From: Weeksellaceae bacterium | GTDB lineage: Bacteria; Bacteroidota; Bacteroidia; Flavobacteriales; Weeksellaceae | Assembly (NCBI GenBank): GCA_022013695.1 | Contig: JAKLPS010000027.1 | Location: 60,716-124,715, forward strand | DNA length: 64,000 nucleotides | Direction of reading: 5' to 3' | Shown here: one piece after another, positions 43,593 through 51,993 of the stretch | How positions within the stretch are numbered: the stretch's first letter is position 1 | How the letters are laid out: each line of letters begins with the position of its first letter | Notes under the pieces: model-generated | Told to the model about the DNA's origin: nothing | The model's input: the letters and a program-made list of their open reading frames with translations, nothing else | Databases searched by the model: none | Position numbers and translations under genes: made by a program

Positions 43593-43934
43593 AACTTATA
43601 GTTTTTAATTATTAACCCTTTCAGAGTTTTGAACTTTGGAGGGGTTTTTTGTTGGGGTTTAAATAATTCTTTCTGTTAAAAAAAAATATTTTGTAATACG
43701 GAAAACCGCACAGATTTGATAGTTTGCTTTTGTAGATTTGTGTTTACAAATCAAACAGAAGATTAATTAACTCTCATTGTAAGAAATTTTTTGTAAATTA
43801 AAAACTAAATCACTTTAATTACATTGACTTACTCACTGATGAAGGCACGCTCTTGGAAGGGTTTGTAGGGAGTTGAAATATAAGCTTACACCAGAATAAA
43901 TATAATATCAAAAGTCAAGAATTAATTTACAATT
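43593..43934. other. Intergenic region before the DUF2075 helicase gene
   Basis: A 342-base AT-rich gap. It contains the receptor terminator, a short inverted repeat GATTTGT-4-ACAAATC (43735-43752), and a TAGATTTG box at 43733 overlapping that repeat, which could be a regulated promoter though its TTG spacing (14) is poor. The leader to the helicase ATG would then be about 190 bases. I see no gene in it. Confidence 0.5.
43614..43650 (+). terminator. Terminator of the HMA-receptor operon
   Basis: AACCCTTTCAGAGTT pairs with AACTTTGGAGGGGTT over 15 positions including a few G-T wobbles, with a 3-base loop, followed by a T-run. Confidence 0.65.
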
Positions 43935-45908
43935 ATGCTCAATTACTACTATTCGGACTCTATCAAAAGTTTTCTTCAAAAATCTTTACAAACAATAATT
44001 GGAGAAATCTCTGTCAATGGAAGATTGGGGCATATTAATACTGAACTTTTTGCGTGGGAATTTCAGATTAATTTATTAAAAGAAATTTTGGTCGAACACG
44101 ATGGGCAGTTATTTTTCGAGTTTTCAATTCCTAGAATGGGAAAAAGGATTGATTGTTTATTAATAATTAAAAATATTGTTTTTGTACTTGAGTTCAAAGT
44201 TGGTGAAAAAATGTACCTGAATAATAATTTAGATCAGGTATGGGACTACGCTTTGGATCTGAAAAATTTTCACAAGCCAAGTCATCAACGATTGCTTGTT
44301 CCAATCTTGGTAGCAACTCAAGCAAAATCGGCACATCTCGAAATCATCACTACAAGCCACCAAGACAATCTTATAAATCCAATAAAAACGAACGCTAAAG
44401 ATTTAGGTCAAACAATTAATTTAGTTTTAGATTTCTTTTCTGGAAATGACGTGATAGATTGTTATGATTATGTTAATGGAAGTTACTCACCTACACCAAC
44501 AATTATTGAGGCTGCCATAAGTTTATACAATAATCACAATGTTGAAAACATTACCAGAAGTGATGCCGACGCAAAAAATTTGAGCATTACTACAGGATAT
44601 ATTTCTGAAACAATTGAATTTGCCAAAAATAATAACAAAAAAATTATATGTTTTGTTACAGGCGTTCCCGGTGCAGGTAAAACCCTTGTTGGATTAAAAG
44701 TAGCCGCAGAACATTTAGATAAAGAAAAAGGAAATACTAGCGTTTTTCTGTCAGGCAACAAGCCGTTGGTTGATATTTTACAGGAAGCGCTGACGCGAGA
44801 CAGGGTGTTTCAAGAAAAGTTGAATGGGAATAAATTAACTAAGAAACAGGCGCGAGAAAGTGTCAAGACTTTTATTCAAATAATACATCATTATCGCGAT
44901 GAATATTTAAGAGATCCTAAAGCTCCTTATGACCACGTTGCCATATTTGATGAAGCTCAACGAGCTTGGACAAAGGAACAAACCGTTAAGTTTATGCAGC
45001 AGAAAAAAGGAATTGCTAATTTTCAATTTTCTGAGCCTGAATTTTTAATTTCTTGTCTGGATCGCCATCAGGATTGGGCTGTTGTCATTTGCCTGGTTGG
45101 TGGAGGACAAGAAATAAATACAGGTGAAGCAGGAATTTCAGAATGGTTGAATGCTGTCAAAAATAAATTTCCGAATTGGGAAACTCATATATCACCTAAT
45201 TTATTTGATAGTGAATACGCAGCGCAACCAGCGATTGCTTCATTAAGTGAAACTAATCAAATAGTTTTCAACCCTGAACTTCACCTTTCAGTATCAATGC
45301 GCTCTTATAGAGCAGAACATTTGTCAAAACTAATCAAGCAAATTCTTGATATTGATGCAAATGCAAAACAAACACTAAGAGAACTTCAAGATAAATATCC
45401 TGTTATTTTAACCAGAGATTTGAATAAAGCAAAAGACTGGTTGAGAGAAAAAGCTAGAGGCTCCGAAAGATATGGACTTGTAGTATCATCGCAAGCTTAC
45501 CGCTTAAAGCCATTGGCGATAGATGTAAAAACACAAATCAATCATGTCAATTGGTTTTTAGATGGTAAAGATGATATTCGATCTAGCTACTTTTTAGAAG
45601 ATGTTGCAACCGAATTCCAAGTACAGGGACTAGAATTAGATTGGGCTTGCGTAATCTGGGATGGAGATTTCCGATTTTTAAATGGTGAATGGAAATCTCA
45701 CTCATTTGTAGGAAGTAAATGGCAAAATATACACAAAGAATTAAGAAAAAAATATCTTTTAAATGCGTACAGAGTTTTGTTGACAAGAGCTCGACAAGGA
45801 ATGATAATTGTTATTCCAGAAGGCAATACAGAAGATTACACTAGACTTCCTGAATTTTATGATTCAACTTTTGAATATTTAAAAAGTATTGGTATTGAAA
45901 TTATATAG
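43935..45908 (+). CDS. DUF2075 SF1-type helicase with N-terminal PD-(D/E)XK nuclease
   Basis: A 657-residue protein. Residues about 65-110 hold a full RecB-like nuclease signature: Asp73 in RIDCLLI, Glu86-x-Lys88 in VLEFKVG, and a Q-x3-Y-type QVWDYA. The helicase follows: Walker A TGVPGAGKTLVGL (about 242-254), Walker B AIFDEAQRAW (about 336-345), LVGGGQEIN (motif III-like), VQGLELDWA (motif V) and LLTRARQGMIIVIP (motif VI). The codons are visibly more AT-rich than in flanking genes, and the gene stands alone, so transfer is likely. The design recalls single-protein nuclease-helicase phage defence proteins such as Nhi; that role is inference. Confidence 0.85.
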   Translation: MLNYYYSDSIKSFLQKSLQTIIGEISVNGRLGHINTELFAWEFQINLLKEILVEHDGQLFFEFSIPRMGKRIDCLLIIKNIVFVLEFKVGEKMYLNNNLDQVWDYALDLKNFHKPSHQRLLVPILVATQAKSAHLEIITTSHQDNLINPIKTNAKDLGQTINLVLDFFSGNDVIDCYDYVNGSYSPTPTIIEAAISLYNNHNVENITRSDADAKNLSITTGYISETIEFAKNNNKKIICFVTGVPGAGKTLVGLKVAAEHLDKEKGNTSVFLSGNKPLVDILQEALTRDRVFQEKLNGNKLTKKQARESVKTFIQIIHHYRDEYLRDPKAPYDHVAIFDEAQRAWTKEQTVKFMQQKKGIANFQFSEPEFLISCLDRHQDWAVVICLVGGGQEINTGEAGISEWLNAVKNKFPNWETHISPNLFDSEYAAQPAIASLSETNQIVFNPELHLSVSMRSYRAEHLSKLIKQILDIDANAKQTLRELQDKYPVILTRDLNKAKDWLREKARGSERYGLVVSSQAYRLKPLAIDVKTQINHVNWFLDGKDDIRSSYFLEDVATEFQVQGLELDWACVIWDGDFRFLNGEWKSHSFVGSKWQNIHKELRKKYLLNAYRVLLTRARQGMIIVIPEGNTEDYTRLPEFYDSTFEYLKSIGIEII

Positions 45909-46009
45909 TTAGGACAGACTTGATTAGAGACAAAAAAATCTACCAGAATAAATATCTTCTTAAATTAAAAACCAGCTTCTTCACTATTTGCGAGCTATTA
46001 AACTAACCT

Positions 46010-46234
46010 CTAATCCTCCCTCAAATAAAACCCATCCATCAAGACATTCGCCTTCTCCCAATCACTTTCCGAAACTTTCAGCTGAACGCCGCCACTTGTC
46101 GTGTTGAATAAGTTGTAAGTATTCGCCAGAACATTTCCGAAGACAAAGGCTTCAACTTCATTGGTTTCTAAGAAAACCCTGAGCATTTCCGCTTCTATCT
46201 CTGTATTGAATATTTTGAGTGTAACTAATTCCAT
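46010..46234 (-). CDS. DUF2007 domain protein
   Basis: A 74-residue protein with the DUF2007 pattern VTLKIFNTEIEAEMLRVFLETNEVEAFVFGN and VQLKVSESDWEKANVLM. The small alpha-beta fold resembles PII-like signal domains and is called a putative signal-transducing protein; no ligand is known. It follows pyrD on the same strand by 84 bases of AT-rich DNA. Confidence 0.85.
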   Translation of the reverse strand: MELVTLKIFNTEIEAEMLRVFLETNEVEAFVFGNVLANTYNLFNTTSGGVQLKVSESDWEKANVLMDGFYLRED

Positions 46235-46318
46235 AATTGATGATTGATAAATGATAAATTAATTTGGATTCAACTGATTTAAAATTAAATCAAATCTTAT
46301 TATTTCTATAACCAAAAA

Positions 46319-47326
46319 TTAGCCAAGATTTAATATCTCCCGATTAATTTCATTAATCAACTCCGGACCTTCGTAAATGAATCCTGTGTAAAGCTGAACA
46401 AGACTTGCGCCAGCTTCTAATTTTTCCAAAGCATCTTGCGCCGAGTGGATTCCGCCAACGCCGATGATTGGAAATGCTTTTCCACTTTTTTCGGACAAAA
46501 ACCTGATAACTTCTGTAGAACGTTTAGCCAAAGGTTTTCCCGAAAGCCCTCCTGTTTCGGTTTTATTTTCTGAAACTAAATTTTCTCTCGACAAAGTGGT
46601 GTTCGTTGCGATAACGCCGGCGATTTGGGTTTCTTTAATGATATCAATGATATCCAAAAGTTGCTCATCCGTCAAATCGGGCGCGATTTTCAGCAAAATC
46701 GGTTTCTGTTTTGGCTTTTGGAGATTGAGGTTTTGAAGTGTCGAAAGAATTTCCGTCAAGGGTTTTTTATCCTGAAGTTCACGGAGATTGGGTGTGTTTG
46801 GCGAACTGACATTCACGACGAAATAATCGACGTACGGAAATAGTTTCTCGAAACAGATTTTGTAATCGTTGACCGCTTCTTCGTTTGGCGTCGCTTTATT
46901 CTTGCCGATGTTTCCGCCGATGAGAACGTTTTTGTTTTTCTTCAATCGTTCGATGGCTTCGTCCACGCCGCCATTGTTGAAACCCATTCGGTTGATGATG
47001 GCAGAATCTTCCTTCAATCTGAACAGGCGTTTTTTATCATTTCCGGGCTGCGGTTTGGGTGTCAAAGTCCCGATTTCTATGAATCCAAAACCGAGGCTGG
47101 AAAGTTCGTTGAAGAGTTTTGCATCCTTATCAAAACCTGCAGCCAAGCCCACCGGATTTTTGAATTTGACGCCAAAAACTTCGCGTTCGAGTCTTTTATC
47201 CTCAATTGGTTTGGGTAAAAATAATCGAGCTAGAAAACCGAAGTTTTTCAGAACAGAAAAGGTAAAATGATGAACCGCTTCCGGATCGAAGTGGAAAAGA
47301 ATTGGGCGGATAATGCGTTTGTACAT
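46319..47326 (-). CDS. pyrD: Dihydroorotate dehydrogenase (quinone), class 2
   Basis: A 335-residue FMN enzyme of pyrimidine synthesis. The N-terminal helix ([23 protein letters not shown]) is the membrane/quinone tunnel segment of class 2. The core shows [54 protein letters not shown] with the catalytic Ser, and [27 protein letters not shown] for FMN phosphate. It is peripherally attached to the inner membrane and feeds electrons to menaquinone, whose synthesis needs menD at 14.7 kb. Confidence 0.96.
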   Translation of the reverse strand: MYKRIIRPILFHFDPEAVHHFTFSVLKNFGFLARLFLPKPIEDKRLEREVFGVKFKNPVGLAAGFDKDAKLFNELSSLGFGFIEIGTLTPKPQPGNDKKRLFRLKEDSAIINRMGFNNGGVDEAIERLKKNKNVLIGGNIGKNKATPNEEAVNDYKICFEKLFPYVDYFVVNVSSPNTPNLRELQDKKPLTEILSTLQNLNLQKPKQKPILLKIAPDLTDEQLLDIIDIIKETQIAGVIATNTTLSRENLVSENKTETGGLSGKPLAKRSTEVIRFLSEKSGKAFPIIGVGGIHSAQDALEKLEAGASLVQLYTGFIYEGPELINEINREILNLG

Positions 47327-47341
47327 CGGAAAGAAGTTTCA

Positions 47342-47349
47342 CAAAAGTA
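47342..47349 (-). promoter_or_regulatory. -7 box TACTTTTG for pyrD
   Basis: A perfect TAnnTTTG box on the minus strand, 15 bases before the pyrD ATG. Confidence 0.5.
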
Positions 47350-47469
47350 ATGAAATTGCGGGAAGCGTGAAGATGGGTTTTGATAGTTTTTTCTACGTTT
47401 TTCTCTCGTTATATTGTGAATCCTCGATTTTTTTTTGAAGTTTTCTTTTCGAAGTCGAAAACGTTACTA

Positions 47470-47600
47470 GCCCTGATGGTAGTGGAAATCCTTTTTTGCC
47501 TTGTTTGTCCCGTGTCATCTTGGCAAAGCGTGTGGCAAAAAAGATTGACTACGTCGAACCACTTCGTTAGGTTTGCAACGGACAGCAGGTTCCCGGCTCC
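47470..47600 (+). repeat. RNA-like hairpin repeat element, copy B
   Basis: It begins CCCTGATGGTAGTGGAAATCC, shares a 17-base block with copy A, and has a perfect 10-bp stem CTTTTTTGCC / GGCAAAAAAG around a 33-base loop, then AAGATTG and later GGACAGCAGGTTCCCGGCTCC. Compared with copy A the stem sequence changed on both sides so that pairing is kept. Between ATTG and the GGACAGCAGG end there are about 30 bases (ACGTCGAACCACTTCG...) without an equivalent in copy A, perhaps a secondary insertion. Confidence 0.6.
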
Positions 47601-47670
47601 TTAAAATTCGGATTTTTGGGCGCTCGATTTTGGGAATCCAAAAAGTTCTCCTAACTTCCTACATTTTCCT

Positions 47671-47678
47671 TATTTTTG
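47671..47678 (+). promoter_or_regulatory. -7 box TATTTTTG for glyS
   Basis: A perfect TAnnTTTG box 19 bases before the glyS ATG. Confidence 0.5.
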
Positions 47679-47697
47679 CACTTCAATTCAACTCGAT

Positions 47698-49239
47698 ATG
47701 GCAAAGCAAGAAGATGTTTTCAAAAAGGTAATTTCCCACGCCAAGGAATATGGTTTTATTTTCCCAAGTTCTGAGATCTATGACGGACTTTCGGCGATCT
47801 ACGATTACGGACAAAACGGTGCGGAACTGAAAAATAACATCAAACAATACTGGTGGAAAGCGATGGTGCAGCTGAACGAAAACATCGTGGGCATAGACTC
47901 TGCCATCTTTATGCATCCCACGATCTGGAAGGCTTCCGGACACGTGGACGCATTCAATGATCCATTGATCGACAACAAAGATTCTAAAAAAAGATTCCGT
48001 GCGGATGTTTTGATTGAGGATTATTGCGCGAAAATTGAGGAAAAAGAAAATAAAGAAATTGAAAAAGCGGCTAAGAGATTTGGTGACGCTTTCGACAAAG
48101 CTGAGTTTGAAGCGACGAACCCCAAAGTCTTGGAATATCGGGCAAAAAGAGCGGCAATCCTTACGAGAATGGCAAAATCTCTGGAAACTGAAAACCTGGC
48201 GGATGTGAAAGCGTTGATCGAGGAATTGGAAATTGCCGATCCGGATACAGGTTCAAGAAACTGGACAGAAGTGCGACAATTCAACCTGATGTTTGGAACC
48301 AAACTGGGCGCGGCTTCGGAAAATGCGACGGAACTTTATTTAAGACCGGAAACGGCTCAGGGGATTTTCGTCAATTATCTGAATGTGCAGAAAACTTCCA
48401 GACATAAATTACCTTTTGGGATTGCGCAGATCGGAAAAGCCTTTAGAAATGAGATCGTTGCGCGGCAATTTATCTTCCGGATGAGAGAATTTGAGCAAAT
48501 GGAAATGCAATATTTTGTGCCTCCGGGAACGGAGTTGGAATTCTATGAATATTGGAAACAGACGCGTCTTAAGTGGCATTTGGCGCTGGGACTTGGTGCA
48601 GAAAATTACCGGTTCCACGACCACGAGAAACTGGCGCATTATGCCAATGCCGCGGCTGATATCGAGTTTAATTTCCCATTCGGATTCAAAGAATTGGAGG
48701 GAATTCACAGCCGAACTGATTTTGATTTGAAGGCTCACGAGAAATTCTCGGGCAGGAAATTACAGTATTTTGATCCGGAAAGAAACGAAAGTTATGTGCC
48801 TTACGTTGTAGAAACTTCGGTGGGTTTGGACAGATTGTTCCTTGCCTTATTCTCGACTTGTCTTAAAGATGAAGTTTTGGAAGACGGCTCGGAAAGAACA
48901 GTTCTAAGTTTACCACCCGCTTTGGCGCCGGTAAAAGCAGCCATTCTTCCATTGATGAAAAAAGATGGTTTGGCAGAATATGCAGAGACGATCTTCAACG
49001 ATTTGAAGTACGATTTCAACTTGTTCTACGAAGAAAAAGATGCGATCGGGAAACGCTACCGAAGACAGGATGCCATTGGCACTCCAATTTGCATCACCAT
49101 CGATCACGACAGTTTGGCAGATAATACCGTCACCATCAGAGATCGCGACACGATGAAGCAGGAGAGAGTTGCTGTGGCTGATCTTAGAAGAATTATTGAT
49201 GAGAAAGTGAATTTCAGGACTTTGCTATCTAAGATTTAA
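47698..49239 (+). CDS. glyS: Glycine--tRNA ligase (alpha2 type)
   Basis: A 513-residue class II synthetase of the eukaryote/Gram-positive-like homodimeric type. Motif 1 lies in the GAELKNNIKQYWWKAMV region; motif 2 is FRNEIVARQFIFRMREFEQME; the motif 3 region is VVETSVGLDRLFLA; and the anticodon-binding domain covers the last 110 residues. An inserted charged helical region (about 110-190) separates motifs 1 and 2. It charges tRNA-Gly. Confidence 0.95.
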   Translation: MAKQEDVFKKVISHAKEYGFIFPSSEIYDGLSAIYDYGQNGAELKNNIKQYWWKAMVQLNENIVGIDSAIFMHPTIWKASGHVDAFNDPLIDNKDSKKRFRADVLIEDYCAKIEEKENKEIEKAAKRFGDAFDKAEFEATNPKVLEYRAKRAAILTRMAKSLETENLADVKALIEELEIADPDTGSRNWTEVRQFNLMFGTKLGAASENATELYLRPETAQGIFVNYLNVQKTSRHKLPFGIAQIGKAFRNEIVARQFIFRMREFEQMEMQYFVPPGTELEFYEYWKQTRLKWHLALGLGAENYRFHDHEKLAHYANAAADIEFNFPFGFKELEGIHSRTDFDLKAHEKFSGRKLQYFDPERNESYVPYVVETSVGLDRLFLALFSTCLKDEVLEDGSERTVLSLPPALAPVKAAILPLMKKDGLAEYAETIFNDLKYDFNLFYEEKDAIGKRYRRQDAIGTPICITIDHDSLADNTVTIRDRDTMKQERVAVADLRRIIDEKVNFRTLLSKI

Positions 49240-49291
49240 GAAAATATTGCTTTATATAATGCAAAATACCGATTTGATGTTGGGGTTTTTT

Positions 49292-49299
49292 TATTTTTG
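49292..49299 (+). promoter_or_regulatory. -7 box TATTTTTG before the DUF1905 remnant
   Basis: A perfect TAnnTTTG box ending 3 bases before ATG 49303. It may also drive the downstream DUF885 gene, since the two are only 10 bases apart. Confidence 0.45.
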
Positions 49300-49302
49300 A
49301 AT

Positions 49303-49527
49303 ATGACTGAACCAATCATTTTCTCCGCAGAAATCCAGCAACATCAGGATATCAACGCCGCTTTTGTCAATTTCCCTTTCGACACTTTTGAGCTGTTTGG
49401 AAAAAAAGGACAGATAAAAGTGAAACTATTATTTGATGATAAAATAGGATACGGCGGAAGTCTTACCAAAATGAAATCTGATTCTCATATTCTTGGATTG
49501 ACAAAATTATTATCTTTACGATGCTAA
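49303..49527 (+). pseudogene. DUF1905 domain protein, truncated
   Basis: A 74-residue ORF beginning at ATG 49303 (the track's start is a TTG two codons earlier). The first two thirds, FSAEIQQHQDINAAFVNFPFDTFELFGKKGQIKVKLLFD and YGGSLTKMKSDSHILGL, match DUF1905. The family's usual following strand and helix are missing: the frame ends TKLLSLRC and the next gene begins 10 bases on. A deletion appears to have joined the gene to the promoter-proximal DNA of the DUF885 gene. It might still fold, but probably is a remnant. Confidence 0.65.
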
Positions 49528-49537
49528 AAAATTTAAT

Positions 49538-51337
49538 ATGAAACCCAATTATAAATATCTGCTTTTTGCGGGTCTGCTTTTCATTATGTCCTGCAAAAAA
49601 GGTGATTCTCCCATGATGACGATCAGAACATCCAACTCATCGGATTTGGACAGCATTGCCGCAAAATATTATGAGGGATATCTCAAGCTTTATCCGTTGG
49701 AAGCCACTTCGCAAGGTGACAACAGGTACAACGATCTTCTTCCCAACAATCTGAGTCAGGCGTTTATCCGGAAAGAAATTGCGTTTTACAATTCTGTAGA
49801 AAATCAGCTGAAGGTGGTGAATTATAATGGCTTGGACGATGATCATAAAGTGGTTTTCGATGTTCTGGAAAGCACTTTAGTCGATAAGCAAGAGCGATAT
49901 GCATATCATCCGGAGTATATTCCTTTTAATCAGTTTGTCGGTTTGCCATTGGATTTCCCAATGTTGGGTAGCGGAAGCGGCATTCAGCCCTTCAAAACCG
50001 AAAAAGATTACGACAATTGGCTGAAAAGAATAAAACTTTTCCCAGTCTGGATGGATTCTGCCATCGAAAACTTTCGCGCAGGTGTAGAGCACAAGGTGGT
50101 GTTGCCAAGAGCATTAGTTTTAAAAATGATTTCCCAGATGAAGGCGGAAGAAATTACTACCACAAAGATGGATCAAAACATCTTCTATGGTCCAATCAGA
50201 AACCTGCCGAAAAATTTCGCACCAGAAACAGCGGAGAAATATGCGGGGCTTTACCGGGATGCCATCCAAAATAAACTAATCCCAGCCTACCTTAAAATGG
50301 CAGAATTTCTCGAAAAAGAATATTTGCCAAAAGCGCGATCCACAGATGGCTACGATGCTTTGCCAAATGGAAAAAACGCTTACAATTACTATGTGAAAAG
50401 CTGGACAACAACCGATAAAACACCAGAGGAAATCCACCAGACAGGTCTTGCAGAAGTGGCAAGAATTCGCACGGAGATGGAACAAGTGAAAATCCAAATC
50501 GGTTTCAAGGGTTCGCTTGCGGAGTTTTTCAACTTTATAAAAACAGATCCGAAAGCGATGCCTTACAAAACGTCGAAAGAAGTGTTAGCTGGATTCCAGG
50601 CTATCTTGGACAAGATCACGCCGAAACTGGAAAATTTGTTCAATGTCACTCCCAAAACACCTTTCGAAATCCGTCAGACGGAAAAATACCGTGAAGCCAC
50701 CGCCAGCGCCGAATATATCCAAGGAAGCCCGGATGGAAAGCGGCCGGGGATCTTTTACACCCCAATTCCGGATCCCAAAAAATTCAATGTGACCTCTGGG
50801 ATGGAATCTCTTTTTCTTCACGAGGCCATTCCAGGACATCATTATCAGGTTTCTCTTCAACAAGAAAATTTGAAATTGCCCAAGTTTATGAGATTTGGAT
50901 GGCTGGGCGCTTATGGCGAAGGCTGGGCGTTGTACTGCGAATCGCTAGGGCCAGAGTTGGGCCTCTACACAGATCCTTATCAAAAAATGGGATCTTTGAG
51001 TGACGAAATGTTGCGTGCAGTCCGCCTCGTAGTCGATACCGGCATCCATACCGGACAAATGTCGCGCGAAGAAGCTATCCAGTATTTCCTGAGCAATGTA
51101 GCATACGACGAAGCCGGCGCAACAGCAGAAGTAGAGCGTTATATGGCGCTGCCCGGTCAAGCCTTGAGCTATAAAATAGGCGCTATGAAAATCCGGGAGT
51201 TGAGGGAAAAGTATAAAAAACAACTGGGAAACAAATTCAACATTGCAGATTTCCACGACGAGGTTCTCAGCCAAGGCTGCCTGCCACTTCAAGTCTTGGA
51301 ACGCAAGATGAACCTTTGGGCAAAGGAAAGAAAATAA
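49538..51337 (+). CDS. DUF885 family lipoprotein (putative metallopeptidase)
   Basis: A 599-residue lipoprotein (LLFIMSC lipobox at about residue 18). DUF885 proteins are gluzincin-like; the zinc motif LHEAIPGHHYQ is at about residues 427-437, with a downstream Glu in GEGWALYCESLG. The substrate is unknown but likely peptides in the periplasm or at the surface. The stop codon directly abuts that of nth on the other strand (TAATTA). Confidence 0.88.
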   Translation: MKPNYKYLLFAGLLFIMSCKKGDSPMMTIRTSNSSDLDSIAAKYYEGYLKLYPLEATSQGDNRYNDLLPNNLSQAFIRKEIAFYNSVENQLKVVNYNGLDDDHKVVFDVLESTLVDKQERYAYHPEYIPFNQFVGLPLDFPMLGSGSGIQPFKTEKDYDNWLKRIKLFPVWMDSAIENFRAGVEHKVVLPRALVLKMISQMKAEEITTTKMDQNIFYGPIRNLPKNFAPETAEKYAGLYRDAIQNKLIPAYLKMAEFLEKEYLPKARSTDGYDALPNGKNAYNYYVKSWTTTDKTPEEIHQTGLAEVARIRTEMEQVKIQIGFKGSLAEFFNFIKTDPKAMPYKTSKEVLAGFQAILDKITPKLENLFNVTPKTPFEIRQTEKYREATASAEYIQGSPDGKRPGIFYTPIPDPKKFNVTSGMESLFLHEAIPGHHYQVSLQQENLKLPKFMRFGWLGAYGEGWALYCESLGPELGLYTDPYQKMGSLSDEMLRAVRLVVDTGIHTGQMSREEAIQYFLSNVAYDEAGATAEVERYMALPGQALSYKIGAMKIRELREKYKKQLGNKFNIADFHDEVLSQGCLPLQVLERKMNLWAKERK

Positions 51338-51958
51338 TTACTTCTCAAAAAGCATCCTGGTCAAAAAATCTTTCTCCCGACTTCCTCTCGCCGGCGAATA
51401 TTCGCGGCCGTAATAGATGATTTGCAAGTGCAACTTATTCCAAACGCTCTCGTGCCAAAGGCGTTTTGCGTCGCGTTCCGTTTCTGCCACGTTTTTGCCA
51501 GAGCTCAGTTTCCATTGCTTCATCAGTCGGTGGATATGGGTGTCCACCGGAAAAGCGGGAAATCCAAACGCCTGACTCATCACCACCGAAGCCGTCTTGT
51601 GACCAACGCCAGCAAGCGCCTCCAGCTCTTCAAACGTTTGCGGAACAATGGAATGATGCTTTTCCACTAGCACTTCTGCCATTTTTTTTAGATTTTTTGC
51701 TTTGGAATTTGTAAGTCCAATTTCTTTGATAAGTTCCTTGATGGCTTCAACCCTCAGTTTTGCCATCTTCTCGGGCGTGTCGGCAACAGCAAATAGTCGG
51801 GGCGTGATTTGGTTCACTTTTTTATCCGTCGTCTGCGCAGAAAGTGCCACTGCAACCATCAAAGTATAAGCATCCTTGTGATCCAGCGGAATGGGAACTT
51901 TGGGATATAATTTTTCTAATTCTTGCTGAACTGTCTTTGCTCTTTGCTTTTTCGTCAT
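51338..51958 (-). CDS. nth: Endonuclease III family DNA glycosylase, without iron-sulfur cluster
   Basis: A 206-residue HhH-GPD glycosylase/AP lyase. The helix-hairpin-helix LEALAGVGHKTASVV includes the catalytic Lys, and PVDTHIHRL holds the catalytic Asp. The C-terminus is HLQIIYYGREYSPARGSREKDFL, where E. coli Nth has four cluster-binding Cys; none of those Cys is present. The start at 51958 is chosen because the extra N-terminal codons overlap a -7 box. Confidence 0.9.
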   Translation of the reverse strand: MTKKQRAKTVQQELEKLYPKVPIPLDHKDAYTLMVAVALSAQTTDKKVNQITPRLFAVADTPEKMAKLRVEAIKELIKEIGLTNSKAKNLKKMAEVLVEKHHSIVPQTFEELEALAGVGHKTASVVMSQAFGFPAFPVDTHIHRLMKQWKLSSGKNVAETERDAKRLWHESVWNKLHLQIIYYGREYSPARGSREKDFLTRMLFEK

Positions 51959-51966
51959 TTTGGTGC

Positions 51967-51974
51967 TAACTTTG
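51967..51974 (+). promoter_or_regulatory. -7 box TAACTTTG for bcp
   Basis: A perfect TAnnTTTG box 19 bases before the bcp ATG. It is only 5 bases from the opposite-facing nth box. Confidence 0.5.
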
Positions 51975-51979
51975 TGGTA

Positions 51980-51987
51980 CAAAAATA
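51980..51987 (-). promoter_or_regulatory. -7 box TATTTTTG for nth
   Basis: A perfect TAnnTTTG box on the minus strand, 21 bases before ATG 51958. It faces the bcp box, so the two promoters overlap. Confidence 0.5.
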
Positions 51988-51993
51988 GAAATT

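Larger units (their letters stand above)
47327..47697. other. Intergenic region pyrD / glyS
   Basis: A 371-base divergent gap. It holds the pyrD -7 box, a small perfect inverted repeat TTTTCGA-AG-TCGAAAA (47446-47461), the RNA-like repeat copy B, and the glyS -7 box. No protein-coding gene is supported; the 74-residue ORF at 47380 is a by-product of the repeat. Confidence 0.65.

Noticed and set aside
47380-47604. 74-aa ORF over the repeat, copy B
   Set aside because: Same reason; it is low complexity at the start and follows the repeat, not a protein family.
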